Notes under the pieces: model-generated
Database searches by the model: none
Told to the model about the DNA's origin: nothing
What the model saw: the letters and a program-made list of their open reading frames with translations, nothing else
In this document: piece by piece, positions 1-7,192 of the stretch
Layout: each line of letters opens with the position of its first letter
Position numbering within the stretch: the stretch's first letter is position 1
Made by a program: the position numbers and the translations under genes
Assembly: GCA_913030785.1 (NCBI GenBank)
Contig: CAJWER010000075.1
Span: 1-11,878, forward strand
Source: an uncultured Chloroflexota bacterium
GTDB lineage: Bacteria > Chloroflexota > Dehalococcoidia > Lucifugimonadales > CAJWER01
Direction of reading: 5' to 3'
DNA: 11,878 bases

Positions 1-1
1 G

Positions 2-235
2 GGCCGTGAGAAGGTCCGCGAGGGATACCAGTGGTTCCTCGACACCTTCCCTGACGGACAGTGGAATGACGCGCAACACTTCGTGAGCGGCGACAGAGGC
101 GTCTCCGAGTGGAGGTTCACGGCTACGATGCCCGACGGCTCCTCCATCGAGGCCAACGGGTGCGACATGTTCACCTTCCGTGACGGCAAAATCTCCATAA
201 AGGACTCGTACCGCAAGAACCGCACAACGTCCTGA
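2..235 (+). CDS. SnoaL/NTF2-like protein, C-terminal part (5' truncated by window edge)
   Basis: Only the last 77 residues are present; the frame is open from base 2 to the TGA at 233-235, and the start lies outside the window. The fragment aligns without gaps to the C-terminal 77 residues of the next gene, with about 49 identical positions (my hand count, about 64%). The shared blocks are QWFLD, FVSGDRG, NGCD and the tail KDSYRKNRTT. The alternation of short strands with a final FRDGKI-type hairpin is typical of the SnoaL-like/NTF2 cone-shaped fold, a family that includes small isomerases, hydrolases and ligand-binding proteins. The substrate cannot be read from the sequence. It lies 44 bases upstream of its paralogue on the same strand, so the two are probably cotranscribed and arose by tandem duplication. 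Confidence 0.8.
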   Translation, partial: GREKVREGYQWFLDTFPDGQWNDAQHFVSGDRGVSEWRFTATMPDGSSIEANGCDMFTFRDGKISIKDSYRKNRTTS

Positions 236-279
236 AGGGCCTTCGAACGTACGACCCCAACCGGCGGTGAGGTGGGCAA

Positions 280-672
280 GTGACCAAGAGCTACACCGAG
301 CAGAAAAATATCGCCGCTTTGAAGGCCTTCGGCCTCGCCGGTGATCGCGACGACATCGACGCAATGATGGCATTGATGACCGAGGACTGCGTGTTCAACA
401 GCTCCTTCGGACCGGAAGCCCACGGGACCTGCTATGAGGGGCCGAACCAGGTGCGAGAAGCGCTCCAGTGGTTCCTAGACCGCTCCTCGGACGGCAAGTG
501 GACCAACCCAAAATACTTCGTGAGCGGCGACAGGGGCATTGCCGAGTGGACTTTCACAGGGACCGACACGGACGGCTCCTCGGTCGAGGTGAACGGCTGC
601 GATGTCATCACGTTCAGGGATGGTCAAATAGCCCTTAAGGACTCGTACCGCAAGAATCGAACGACAATCTGA
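280..672 (+). CDS. SnoaL-like / NTF2-like domain protein
   Basis: A complete 130-residue protein, the usual length for a single SnoaL-like domain. The GTG start at 280 is supported by a GAGGTG Shine-Dalgarno motif at 269-274, five bases upstream. The N-terminal helix (residues about 5-33, including DDIDAMMALM) and the following TEDCVFNS strand are typical of the family. The second half, with FVSGDRG, EWTFTGTDTDG and FRDGQI, forms the curved sheet. There is no signal peptide or membrane segment, so it is cytoplasmic. SnoaL-like proteins bind or convert small hydrophobic or sugar-like ligands, but no catalytic assignment is possible here. The stop at 670-672 is only 10 bases before the acyl-CoA dehydrogenase start, which implies coexpression and perhaps a shared pathway. 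It is the tandem paralogue of the truncated gene at 2-235. Confidence 0.85.
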   Translation: MTKSYTEQKNIAALKAFGLAGDRDDIDAMMALMTEDCVFNSSFGPEAHGTCYEGPNQVREALQWFLDRSSDGKWTNPKYFVSGDRGIAEWTFTGTDTDGSSVEVNGCDVITFRDGQIALKDSYRKNRTTI

Positions 673-682
673 GGGCAGAAGC

Positions 683-1843
683 ATGAACGGAGCCGTTTCA
701 CCTGAGATAAAGAACCAGATAGTCAACCTCGTGCGGGAATTCGTCCGGCGCGATGTGATACCGGTCGCAAGCAAGTATGACGACGAGGACATCTACCCTA
801 CTGAGCTCGTCGAGCAGATGAAGGAGTTGGGCCTCTTCGGGATCACGATCCCGGAGGAGTACGGAGGCCTCGGAATGGACACCGCCACGATGGCGCTGAT
901 CTTCGAGGAGCTGAGCAAGGGTTGGATGTCTGTCTCTGGGATCATCGGGACGCACCACCTACTGGCGTCCATCGTTGAAAAGTACGGCACCGACGACCAG
1001 AAACATCGCTGGCTTCCTGGTATGTCGGAGGGGAAAATCCGCGGGGCGCTTGCCCTTACCGAGCCGGAGGCCGGCAGCGACGTCCAGAACATCCAGATGA
1101 CGGCGGTGCGGGACGGAGACGAATACGTCCTCAATGGCACTAAAATGTTCATCACCAACGGTGAGCACGGCACCGCATTCGCCGTCATGGTTAAGACCGA
1201 CACCGTAGCAAATCCTCCCTACCGTGGTATCTCTTGCATAGTTGTGGAGAGGCCTACAGAGGGGTTCACCGTGGGTCAGCACTTGAACAAGATGGGCTAC
1301 CGGGGCATCGACACGGTCGAGCTGGTGTTTACCAATGCGCGTGTCCCCGCGGCCAACCTGCTTGGTGGCGAGGAGGGGCGCGGGTTCGGGCAGATCATGT
1401 ACGGACTCGAATCGGGGCGAATCAACGTGGCTGCGAGGGCTGTAGGCGTGGCCACGGCGGCATTCGAGGCGGCAATTGCGTACGCGCAGAAACGCGTGGC
1501 CTTCGGTGTGCCGATCGCGCAGCACCAGGCAATACAGCTCAAGTTGGCGGAGATGGGTACGAAGATCCATGCAGCGCGCCTGCTTACCGCAGAGGCCGCC
1601 CGGCTCAAAGACGAAGGCAATCGGGTTGATCTGGAGGCGGGCATGGCCAAGCTGTTCGCGTCCGAAACGTGCGGCGAGGTGACGTTGGAGGCGATGCGGA
1701 TCCACGGTGGATACGGCTACGTCAAGGAGTATCCGGTGGAGCGATACTACCGCGAGGCGCCGCTAATGATCATCGGTGAGGGCACGAACGAGATGCAAAA
1801 GCTAATTATCGCCCGGCGACTCCTAGAGAAGTATTCCATATAG
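683..1843 (+). CDS. acyl-CoA dehydrogenase
   Basis: A 386-residue FAD-dependent acyl-CoA dehydrogenase, which introduces an alpha,beta double bond into an acyl-CoA thioester and passes electrons to an electron-transfer flavoprotein. The length is normal for the short/medium-chain type. The N-terminal helical domain covers residues about 1-120. The first family signature, ALTEPEAGSDV, lies at 124-134 in the middle beta domain. The C-terminal helical domain carries the second signature, HGGYGYVKEYPVERYYRE, at 341-358. The catalytic glutamate is present as E366 in the GEGTNEMQ motif, equivalent to the base of medium-chain dehydrogenase. The ATG at 683 has GAGGG at 671-675, overlapping the end of the previous gene. 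The acyl substrate is not predictable: fatty-acid, branched-chain and other acyl-CoAs are all possible. It is probably in one transcript with the two SnoaL-like genes. Confidence 0.95.
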   Translation: MNGAVSPEIKNQIVNLVREFVRRDVIPVASKYDDEDIYPTELVEQMKELGLFGITIPEEYGGLGMDTATMALIFEELSKGWMSVSGIIGTHHLLASIVEKYGTDDQKHRWLPGMSEGKIRGALALTEPEAGSDVQNIQMTAVRDGDEYVLNGTKMFITNGEHGTAFAVMVKTDTVANPPYRGISCIVVERPTEGFTVGQHLNKMGYRGIDTVELVFTNARVPAANLLGGEEGRGFGQIMYGLESGRINVAARAVGVATAAFEAAIAYAQKRVAFGVPIAQHQAIQLKLAEMGTKIHAARLLTAEAARLKDEGNRVDLEAGMAKLFASETCGEVTLEAMRIHGGYGYVKEYPVERYYREAPLMIIGEGTNEMQKLIIARRLLEKYSI

Positions 1844-1950
1844 GCTCGTATCGCTGACGTTCTTATCTTCCAGCCATCTACCCACCCCCGGCTTCACGAT
1901 TCGGGATTCAACTAGCGATTGAAGTCTGCACGCAGCCAAAGGAGTGCGCA

Positions 1951-3138
1951 ATGAGCCAATCCATAGGACAGAACATCGCCAGCGCGTCTTGGGGCGACCA
2001 CCTTACCTTCGGTGAGGCGGACGGCTTACTGGACACCGAGGACAAATTACGGCGTCGCATGGAGGCATGGCGAGACGAATTGGGTGCTGGAACAGTCCAC
2101 TGGAGACACGGTAGGCGTACCAGGAAGGGGCGCTATTATACGGCGAGGAACTATCGCAGGGCAGTCGGTAAGGTCCGAAACGACATGGACTGGGACGACT
2201 TTGATGTCATGCCTCGCATGGCCCACGAGTTCGGCATGGAAGCCTACCTATACGTCAGCATCTTTTCCGAGGGCTGGCCGCTGGCTCCCAAGAAGGTACG
2301 TGAGGTAAGCCACCACAACGCCATGCACGGCCAGCATTTCGCATGGCAGAGTGACTTCAGCCGCAACAATCCACATTACGTCAACGTTGACCGGTCCGGG
2401 GAGCTACACCAGTGGGGTGTGCTCTCGCTGGCCTACGAAGAGACGCGTGAATACCTGCGAACAGATTGGCTCAATCTGCTGAAAGGTTATGACTGGGACG
2501 GCCTGTTCATCTGTCTCCGCACTGAAGCCAGGCCCATGGACCACGCAGACCAGTTCGGATTCAACGAGCCGATTCAACGTGATTTCAAGCAGATGTACGG
2601 TCGCGACATCGCGTCCGAGGATTTCGATGTTCAAGAATGGCGAGACCTGTTAGGGGGGTACTTCACCACGTTCCTGGAAGAGTTACGCCCGGATCTGAAC
2701 GGCACGAAGCTGGCAGTTGGGTGTGCTCGTGGCGACGTACTAGGCCCACCCCTGGGCAATGCGACTCTCCAATGGCGCGACTGGGTGTCGCAGGGACTGA
2801 TCGACGATCTGGTCATCGACCAGAGCTCGTCCCAATGCCCGTCGCTCTGGCACCAACTGTGGCCAATGCATCGAGGATACGGCTATGTGCAGAACTATCT
2901 GGACGGCCATAACATGCCTCCCCTGGTCGAGCATATTGGGGAGTACAACGACTTCATGAAGGACCACGACACGCGCCTCTACGTCGCCAGGCAGTGGAAG
3001 GAGCGGTCCGAGTCGGAGGAGGCCGAACTTCTGACTACGCCTGGCGTGGAAGGCCTGGCATTCAGCGCGTTCCGATTCGATAACCCCGGCCCACTGGCTC
3101 GTGACAACTGGGTCATAGGCCCGGACGAGGAAGAATAG
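1951..3138 (+). CDS. TIM-barrel glycosyl-hydrolase-like protein, function unknown
   Basis: A 395-residue protein. ATG at 1951 has AAGGAG at 1939-1944, six bases upstream. I do not recognise a named family. The layout resembles glycosyl-hydrolase-like TIM barrels: an aromatic N-terminal part; MAHEFGMEAYLYVS at 90-103, like the barrel strand where these proteins place a substrate pocket; then LAYEETREYLRTDWLNLL at 160-177 and YDWDGLFICLRTEARP at 180-195, recalling the 'pairs of helix then DG strand' pattern of such hydrolases. E192 and H322-type residues (E328) are possible active-site groups, but this is a guess. Later segments (residues 240-345) contain further strand/helix repeats. There is no signal peptide, so an intracellular role on oligosaccharides or a related small substrate is more likely than polymer degradation. 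It stands 107 bases downstream of the acyl-CoA dehydrogenase, without an obvious terminator between them. Confidence 0.6.
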   Translation: MSQSIGQNIASASWGDHLTFGEADGLLDTEDKLRRRMEAWRDELGAGTVHWRHGRRTRKGRYYTARNYRRAVGKVRNDMDWDDFDVMPRMAHEFGMEAYLYVSIFSEGWPLAPKKVREVSHHNAMHGQHFAWQSDFSRNNPHYVNVDRSGELHQWGVLSLAYEETREYLRTDWLNLLKGYDWDGLFICLRTEARPMDHADQFGFNEPIQRDFKQMYGRDIASEDFDVQEWRDLLGGYFTTFLEELRPDLNGTKLAVGCARGDVLGPPLGNATLQWRDWVSQGLIDDLVIDQSSSQCPSLWHQLWPMHRGYGYVQNYLDGHNMPPLVEHIGEYNDFMKDHDTRLYVARQWKERSESEEAELLTTPGVEGLAFSAFRFDNPGPLARDNWVIGPDEEE

Positions 3139-3184
3139 GGGTGATGGTATCGGGTTTGCGTTTGGGTTAGCTTGAAACAGACTG

Positions 3185-3514
3185 GTGACCCACGTGTATC
3201 TGATTGTTGTGGGTTGCGAATACTCAGGGGGGTCAACGCTTGCGTCGGCCATGCACACGTGGGGCGGTGAGGCGATGGGTGGAGGATTCGATCCGAACCT
3301 GATCCACGACTACTACAGCTTTCCACACACGTCGGGCCACGGCCACGAGATGACCCCTGAAGAGCAATCGCAATTGCTGGCCCTTGCACCGCCCCTCCCG
3401 ATCGACACGACGGATCGGACCGTGCGAGAGACGGTTGAGGAGTTCGAGAGAGTCATGGGGCCAGTCCCTACAGACACGGACCGGCACAGACTACGAAAGC
3501 ACAGCGCGGGCTGA
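3185..3514 (+). pseudogene. sulfotransferase-like remnant (N- and C-terminal parts joined)
   Basis: A 109-residue frame starting at GTG 3185; a TGA at 3173-3175 blocks any longer version, and no clear Shine-Dalgarno is seen. Residues 4-20 form a hydrophobic strand followed by GCEYSGGSTLA, resembling the 5'-phosphosulfate/P-loop of sulfotransferases. Residues 28-67 (AMGGGFD, SFPHTSGHG, TPEEQSQLLAL) look like the region just after it. From residue 71 the character changes to IDTTDRTVRETVEEFERVM followed by a TDTDRHR-type end, which resembles the extreme C-terminus of such enzymes. A functional sulfotransferase is normally 250-350 residues, so the whole catalytic core is missing. I therefore read it as an internally deleted remnant. 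A small genuine protein cannot be excluded. The family reading rests on recall, not on a search. Confidence 0.5.
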
Positions 3515-3596
3515 GCCAGAATCTACAGGTTCAAGGTAGCGTGCGATCGGTTCCGCGCAAGTACCAACGACCCGGGAGATCGTACGACCCCCGTCC

Positions 3597-4052
3597 CTAA
3601 TCTGCCTGTCTGAGCTGCTCGGCTAGCTGCATGTGACCGACGTGCTCGGCCTGGTGCATCAACACGCCTAGCAAAGAATCCCTTACGCTCTTGCTCGCCG
3701 CTGCGTCGCGGGTCCGCACCTGGCGACCCAGGCTTTGAGATGTCTCCAGGGCCAGTGCACTCCGACTCCGCTTTCCAACGCGCTCGATCATCGCCACCAG
3801 CGCATCAACGCTGGCGATCGGGGAGGCGAACTCGGAGTCACGGTCGCGGTTGACGGGGGTATCGCCAATGTACTCGTGGATCGTCGCCGCTTCACTGCCG
3901 AACATGTGGGTTGCCAGAACAGCGGCCGAATTCGTGTCCTCGACATCGGGAGACCACATGATGCCGTCGTCCCCGATCTGCCGCACCATATCAATCACCG
4001 TAGACTTGACCCCGTCGAGAGCCGTTACAAGCTCTTGTATCTCTGTGTCCAA
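3597..4052 (-). CDS. DinB-like / DUF664-type four-helix metal-binding protein
   Basis: A 151-residue protein, the normal length for the DinB superfamily, which are four-helix bundles that bind a divalent metal through three histidines. Candidate ligands are H49 (ATHMFGSE), H133 and H137 in the C-terminal MHQAEHVGHMQL segment, matching the family's HxxxHxG pattern. Helices cover about 5-27, 43-61, 80-104 and 122-148. Some family members are thiol-dependent transferases or isomerases, others stress proteins; the function here is unknown. The start is TTG at 4052, supported by a purine-rich AGGGAGAGAG tract just upstream that overlaps the stop of the preceding oxidoreductase gene. With only 12 bases between the two genes they are surely cotranscribed, making this the last gene of the sugar cluster. 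Confidence 0.75.
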   Translation of the reverse strand: MDTEIQELVTALDGVKSTVIDMVRQIGDDGIMWSPDVEDTNSAAVLATHMFGSEAATIHEYIGDTPVNRDRDSEFASPIASVDALVAMIERVGKRSRSALALETSQSLGRQVRTRDAAASKSVRDSLLGVLMHQAEHVGHMQLAEQLRQAD

Positions 4053-4064
4053 TGTTCTCTCTCC

Positions 4065-5195
4065 CTACGTATTGTCCTCGTCGCTCGACATGTTTGTGCC
4101 ACGGAGCTGGATGTTCCGGATGTCGTATTTGCCTGGGTAACGCACCGGGAGGTGGCCAGATTCGATCATGAGGTCTAGCGGGGCGGACCTCGTGCGAAGG
4201 GGCAGTTCGATCCGTTCGTGCAGCCGGGCGGACTCGTAGACCGCTAGCGCCATCTCGAGAGACCTATAGCCGTTGACTGCGTCTCCTCGATAGTCGTCTC
4301 GTTCGCCCTCGATCCAGTCGGCGAGTTCGTCGGCTTGAGACGCTGGTCCCTCGTGCCATTCGAAGGCATCGTGATCGGCATCAAAAAATCGCCCATTAGG
4401 TGCACGTCGTTCCATGGCTCCGCCTGTTTGCCTCGAGAGGAGCCCATAGTAGGACGTTTGGAGGTCGATAGTGCCCTCTGAACCGTACACCATGCAGCCC
4501 TGGTAGTATTCCGGCGCGAAGTCGCTGAGGATCAGCGCGTCGATGCCCCCATCGAACTCGAACGCGCCCATAGCGACGTCTTCGATCCTAGTGGTCCGCT
4601 CGTGGCGATCCGTCTGGCGCTCGACGGCCCCCATTACGAACCTGCATTCGGCGTCCCCGAGAATGTACCTGAACATGTCGAACAGGTGTGTGCCCCAGTT
4701 GAGCAACCCGGCCCCAGATATGCTCCTCATGAGCTGGACCTTGCCTATGGCACCGGATGCAATGAGCGACCTGGCCTCTGTGTAGGAAGGCAGGAATCTG
4801 CGCTGATGCCCAATAGCCAACTTGACGCCGTTGCGTCTGCAGGCGACCAGCATCTCGTCGGCGCGTCCCATGTCCTCCGCCATCGGCTTCTCGCATAGGA
4901 TGGCCCGTGGCTTGCGAGCAGCAGCCTCGATGGTCCATTTGGCGTGGCCCCGGTGCCACACGCACACCGAAACCACGTCGAGTCCTTCCGTGTCGAGCAT
5001 CTCTGCTGCATCGGTATAGTGTTTGGCGCTGTAGCCGTCGTGGTCGATGAATTTTGTGTCAAAGTCCGCCATCGCTTCGGTGCTTAGGTCGGCCAGGGCG
5101 ACGACCTCGTACCGGCCACAAGCGAGATAGCCTTGCACATGGAAGGCGGCAATAGATCCACAACCTATGACGCCTACCCGCAACTTATCTGACAT
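4065..5195 (-). CDS. Gfo/Idh/MocA-family oxidoreductase
   Basis: A 376-residue NAD(P)-dependent dehydrogenase of the glucose-fructose oxidoreductase/inositol dehydrogenase family. The N-terminal Rossmann domain has the nucleotide-binding GVIGCGSIA at 8-16, an acidic ADLS turn at 35-38 that suggests NAD preference, and the catalytic EKP motif at 102-104. The C-terminal sheet domain contains NWGTHLFDM at 166-174, where H170 and D173 are candidate catalytic/substrate residues. An extra tail of about 35 residues after the conserved domain (residues about 340-376) is longer than usual. The ATG at 5195 has GGAGG at 5203-5207, seven bases upstream. It follows another Gfo/Idh/MocA gene after 34 bases and precedes the DinB-like gene by 12. 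Such enzymes oxidise or reduce sugar and polyol hydroxyls; the substrate here is likely a sugar or sugar acid, by context. Confidence 0.92.
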   Translation of the reverse strand: MSDKLRVGVIGCGSIAAFHVQGYLACGRYEVVALADLSTEAMADFDTKFIDHDGYSAKHYTDAAEMLDTEGLDVVSVCVWHRGHAKWTIEAAARKPRAILCEKPMAEDMGRADEMLVACRRNGVKLAIGHQRRFLPSYTEARSLIASGAIGKVQLMRSISGAGLLNWGTHLFDMFRYILGDAECRFVMGAVERQTDRHERTTRIEDVAMGAFEFDGGIDALILSDFAPEYYQGCMVYGSEGTIDLQTSYYGLLSRQTGGAMERRAPNGRFFDADHDAFEWHEGPASQADELADWIEGERDDYRGDAVNGYRSLEMALAVYESARLHERIELPLRTRSAPLDLMIESGHLPVRYPGKYDIRNIQLRGTNMSSDEDNT

Positions 5196-5229
5196 CGAGA
5201 TGCCTCCACCGTCTGGGTGTCAGGACGCG

Positions 5230-6225
5230 CTACCCTTCAACCGCACCTGTTGCCCGCAACAGGGTCTCTTGGACGAGCAACTCATGGTCCAAAGAGCGGT
5301 CAGGTTTCTTTAATCCGCGTATGTCCTCGACGAACGCTGCCAGGCTGGCTACATATCTTGGCCTAGCCTCTAGCTGGACTGTAGTGACCCCCTCAGGAAA
5401 GCCGCCCTTAGCCTCTGTCAAACACAGACGAAGTGTTGTCGAAGGTTCCATGGGTTCCAGAATCGCTGAACCGGTGTCACCGTACACCTCGAATCTTCGT
5501 GCCGCGGGTTTGGGCTCCATCGCCGCTATGTCGACAATTGCCATTGCGCTATCGAACTCGAGGATGACCACTGAATTATCTACAAACCCGAGTGTCTCGG
5601 AAAGCTCGGTGTGGAGAAAGGAGGTGATTTTTTTTGGCCTACCCAGTATCCAGACCACCTGGTCCAACACGTGGCCTCCAAGGTCATAGAGTATCGCGCC
5701 CTGGTGCTTCGCCAGGCGAGCATGGGAGTCTGCGCCAACGTTGGTGGACATATGGGCCCGGACTGAAAAGACGTTGCCGAGGTAGCCCGACCGGGCCCAC
5801 TCCGCTATACGCGCGAAGCCATCGTTGTAGCGAAACATGTAGCCCATTTGGACGAGAAGGCCTTGCCTCTTTGCACTAGCCAGCACCTGCTCAAACCTGG
5901 GCAAATCTTCGCCCGCAGGCTTGTCGTAGAAGACGTGCTTGCCTGCCTCGACGATGGCCTCAGTGTGGACAAGGCTTTCGGCGTTGTCTCCTTCCGAAGC
6001 AACAGCGACGATGGACGAATCTTCCAGGATGTCCGATGAACTGTCCAGCCATCGGACATGGGACCAGGGTCCGTCTTCCGACATCTCTAGCTCATCGCGT
6101 CGGGTACGGTCTGGCTCGTAGACACCGACTACCTCAACGTCAGGATTCGCGAGCATTACGCTCAGTACACCGGGAGCATGAGAGTGTTTGGTTCCGTACA
6201 TTGCCATCGAAATGGTCTCTGCCAT
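5230..6225 (-). CDS. divergent Gfo/Idh/MocA-family oxidoreductase
   Basis: A 331-residue member of the same superfamily but of a different subgroup from its neighbour. The expected glycine-rich GxGxxA loop is replaced by YGTKHSHAPG at 10-19, and EKP is replaced by DKP at 101-103 (VFYDKPAG). The sheet domain keeps the motif LYDLGGHVLDQVVW at 179-192, with H185 and D188 as candidate catalytic residues. GYMFRYN at 128-134 is the usual strand after the Rossmann domain. The ATG at 6225 has an AGGAG about seven bases upstream. The altered nucleotide loop may mean different cofactor geometry or tight binding; this is inference. It sits between the lactonase-like gene (89 bases upstream) and the second oxidoreductase (34 bases downstream), so a role in sugar or sugar-acid conversion is likely. 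Confidence 0.88.
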   Translation of the reverse strand: MAETISMAMYGTKHSHAPGVLSVMLANPDVEVVGVYEPDRTRRDELEMSEDGPWSHVRWLDSSSDILEDSSIVAVASEGDNAESLVHTEAIVEAGKHVFYDKPAGEDLPRFEQVLASAKRQGLLVQMGYMFRYNDGFARIAEWARSGYLGNVFSVRAHMSTNVGADSHARLAKHQGAILYDLGGHVLDQVVWILGRPKKITSFLHTELSETLGFVDNSVVILEFDSAMAIVDIAAMEPKPAARRFEVYGDTGSAILEPMEPSTTLRLCLTEAKGGFPEGVTTVQLEARPRYVASLAAFVEDIRGLKKPDRSLDHELLVQETLLRATGAVEG

Positions 6226-6314
6226 GGGTATCTCCTAGCGTTCGGTCTCAGATGCGGCACCATTCTAGCACCGTCACGGACTACATCCAGAGGCTCAGTC
6301 GTCAGTGCACAATA

Positions 6315-7154
6315 CTACGATGATACGTCCAGGCCGTATAAGTCGATGGTGTTGCCGCCGAGTAGACGAATTGTGTCTTCCGGCGAAAGCCGGCCTGCGG
6401 CCTCAAGAGCGGCCGCCAGGACCTCATGGTACTCAGCCGCAAGCAACGAGACCGGCCAGTCACTGCCAAACATGACACGGCCAGGCCCGAAAATGTCGAG
6501 CACATGCTCCACGTAGGGCTTCAAGTCGTCCGGTGTCCACTCTGAATGGTCCGCCTCGGTGACCATCCCCGATATCTTGCAATACACACCCGGCAAATCT
6601 GCCACCCGTGCGATGTCGGTAGCCCAGGGCTCCATATCACCTGTAGCTATAGCCGGTTTCGAGATGTGGTCGACGACCATGCGCAGGTCTGGGACCTTTT
6701 TCGCCAGCAGTGGTATTTGCCATAGTTGGTGTGGCCGAGTCAGAACGTCGTATGCCAAACCTCGAGCGGCGACCTTCCGCAGCCCTCGAATGGAGTCGTC
6801 GCGTGTGAGCCACTCCGGGTCCGGATCATGCTCGGCGCCGTGGCGAATGCCCACCAGGCCAGCCCTTGCAATCAGCCGGTCAAGAACCTCGCCCACATCC
6901 GGACTTGTCAGGTCTACCCAGGCCACCACGCCTGCAATGAAATCGTTGGCGTGGAACAGATCCAAAAGCCAGTCGGCCTCTTCCACCGACTCATGGGCCT
7001 GCACCAAAACCGTAGCGGATACGCCGTTGTTGTGCAGCAGCGGCTCAAGATCTGTCGGTAGATAGTTCCGCTTCAAAACATTGTCGCCAGGTGGCATCCA
7101 GCCGTAATCGAGCTTAGAAAGATCCCACAGGTGATGGTGGCTGTCTACTATCAA
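6315..7154 (-). CDS. amidohydrolase of the L-fucono/L-rhamnono-lactonase type (COG3618)
   Basis: A 279-residue metal-dependent TIM-barrel hydrolase. Family members open sugar-acid lactones such as L-fucono-1,5-lactone and L-rhamnono-1,4-lactone. The HxH metal motif is DSHHHLWD at residues 4-11. Other landmarks are GIRHGAEHDPDPEWL, the strand VVDHISKP (metal or substrate His), KISGM, and the FGSDWPV motif carrying the conserved aspartate. I chose the TTG at 7154: it gives the family's normal length, puts HxH at the very N-terminus, and has GGAGAG at 7162-7167, seven bases upstream. A longer open frame reaches 7292, but its extra 46 residues are not family-like and would overlap the mutarotase gene by about 100 bases. 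It is separated from that gene by 38 bases, within one operon. The exact lactone is inferred from neighbours. Confidence 0.9.
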   Translation of the reverse strand: MIVDSHHHLWDLSKLDYGWMPPGDNVLKRNYLPTDLEPLLHNNGVSATVLVQAHESVEEADWLLDLFHANDFIAGVVAWVDLTSPDVGEVLDRLIARAGLVGIRHGAEHDPDPEWLTRDDSIRGLRKVAARGLAYDVLTRPHQLWQIPLLAKKVPDLRMVVDHISKPAIATGDMEPWATDIARVADLPGVYCKISGMVTEADHSEWTPDDLKPYVEHVLDIFGPGRVMFGSDWPVSLLAAEYHEVLAAALEAAGRLSPEDTIRLLGGNTIDLYGLDVSS

Positions 7155-7161
7155 GCTGTTA

Positions 7162-7168
7162 CTCTCCC
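7162..7168 (-). promoter_or_regulatory. Shine-Dalgarno deciding the TTG start of the amidohydrolase
   Basis: The minus strand reads GGGAGAG here, seven bases before the TTG at 7152-7154. It supports that start over the longer upstream frame, which would run into the mutarotase coding sequence. Confidence 0.65.
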
Positions 7169-7192
7169 GTGGTCTGGATGTTTCGCTTCCTA

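Noticed and set aside
959..1705. A 248-residue open frame on the minus strand opposite the acyl-CoA dehydrogenase.
   Set aside because: It is antisense to a gene with clear family motifs and catalytic residues, and its translation has no recognisable domain.
1844..1950. Spacer between the acyl-CoA dehydrogenase and the TIM-barrel gene, with a 6-base inverted repeat (1850-1855 / 1914-1919).
   Set aside because: The repeat is too short and too far apart to be a terminator; I see nothing else in the spacer except the ribosome site before 1951.
3541..3585. Inverted repeat (3541-3548 with 3578-3585, eight pairs including one G-U) between converging genes.
   Set aside because: The loop is about 29 bases and no U run follows, so it does not look like an intrinsic terminator.
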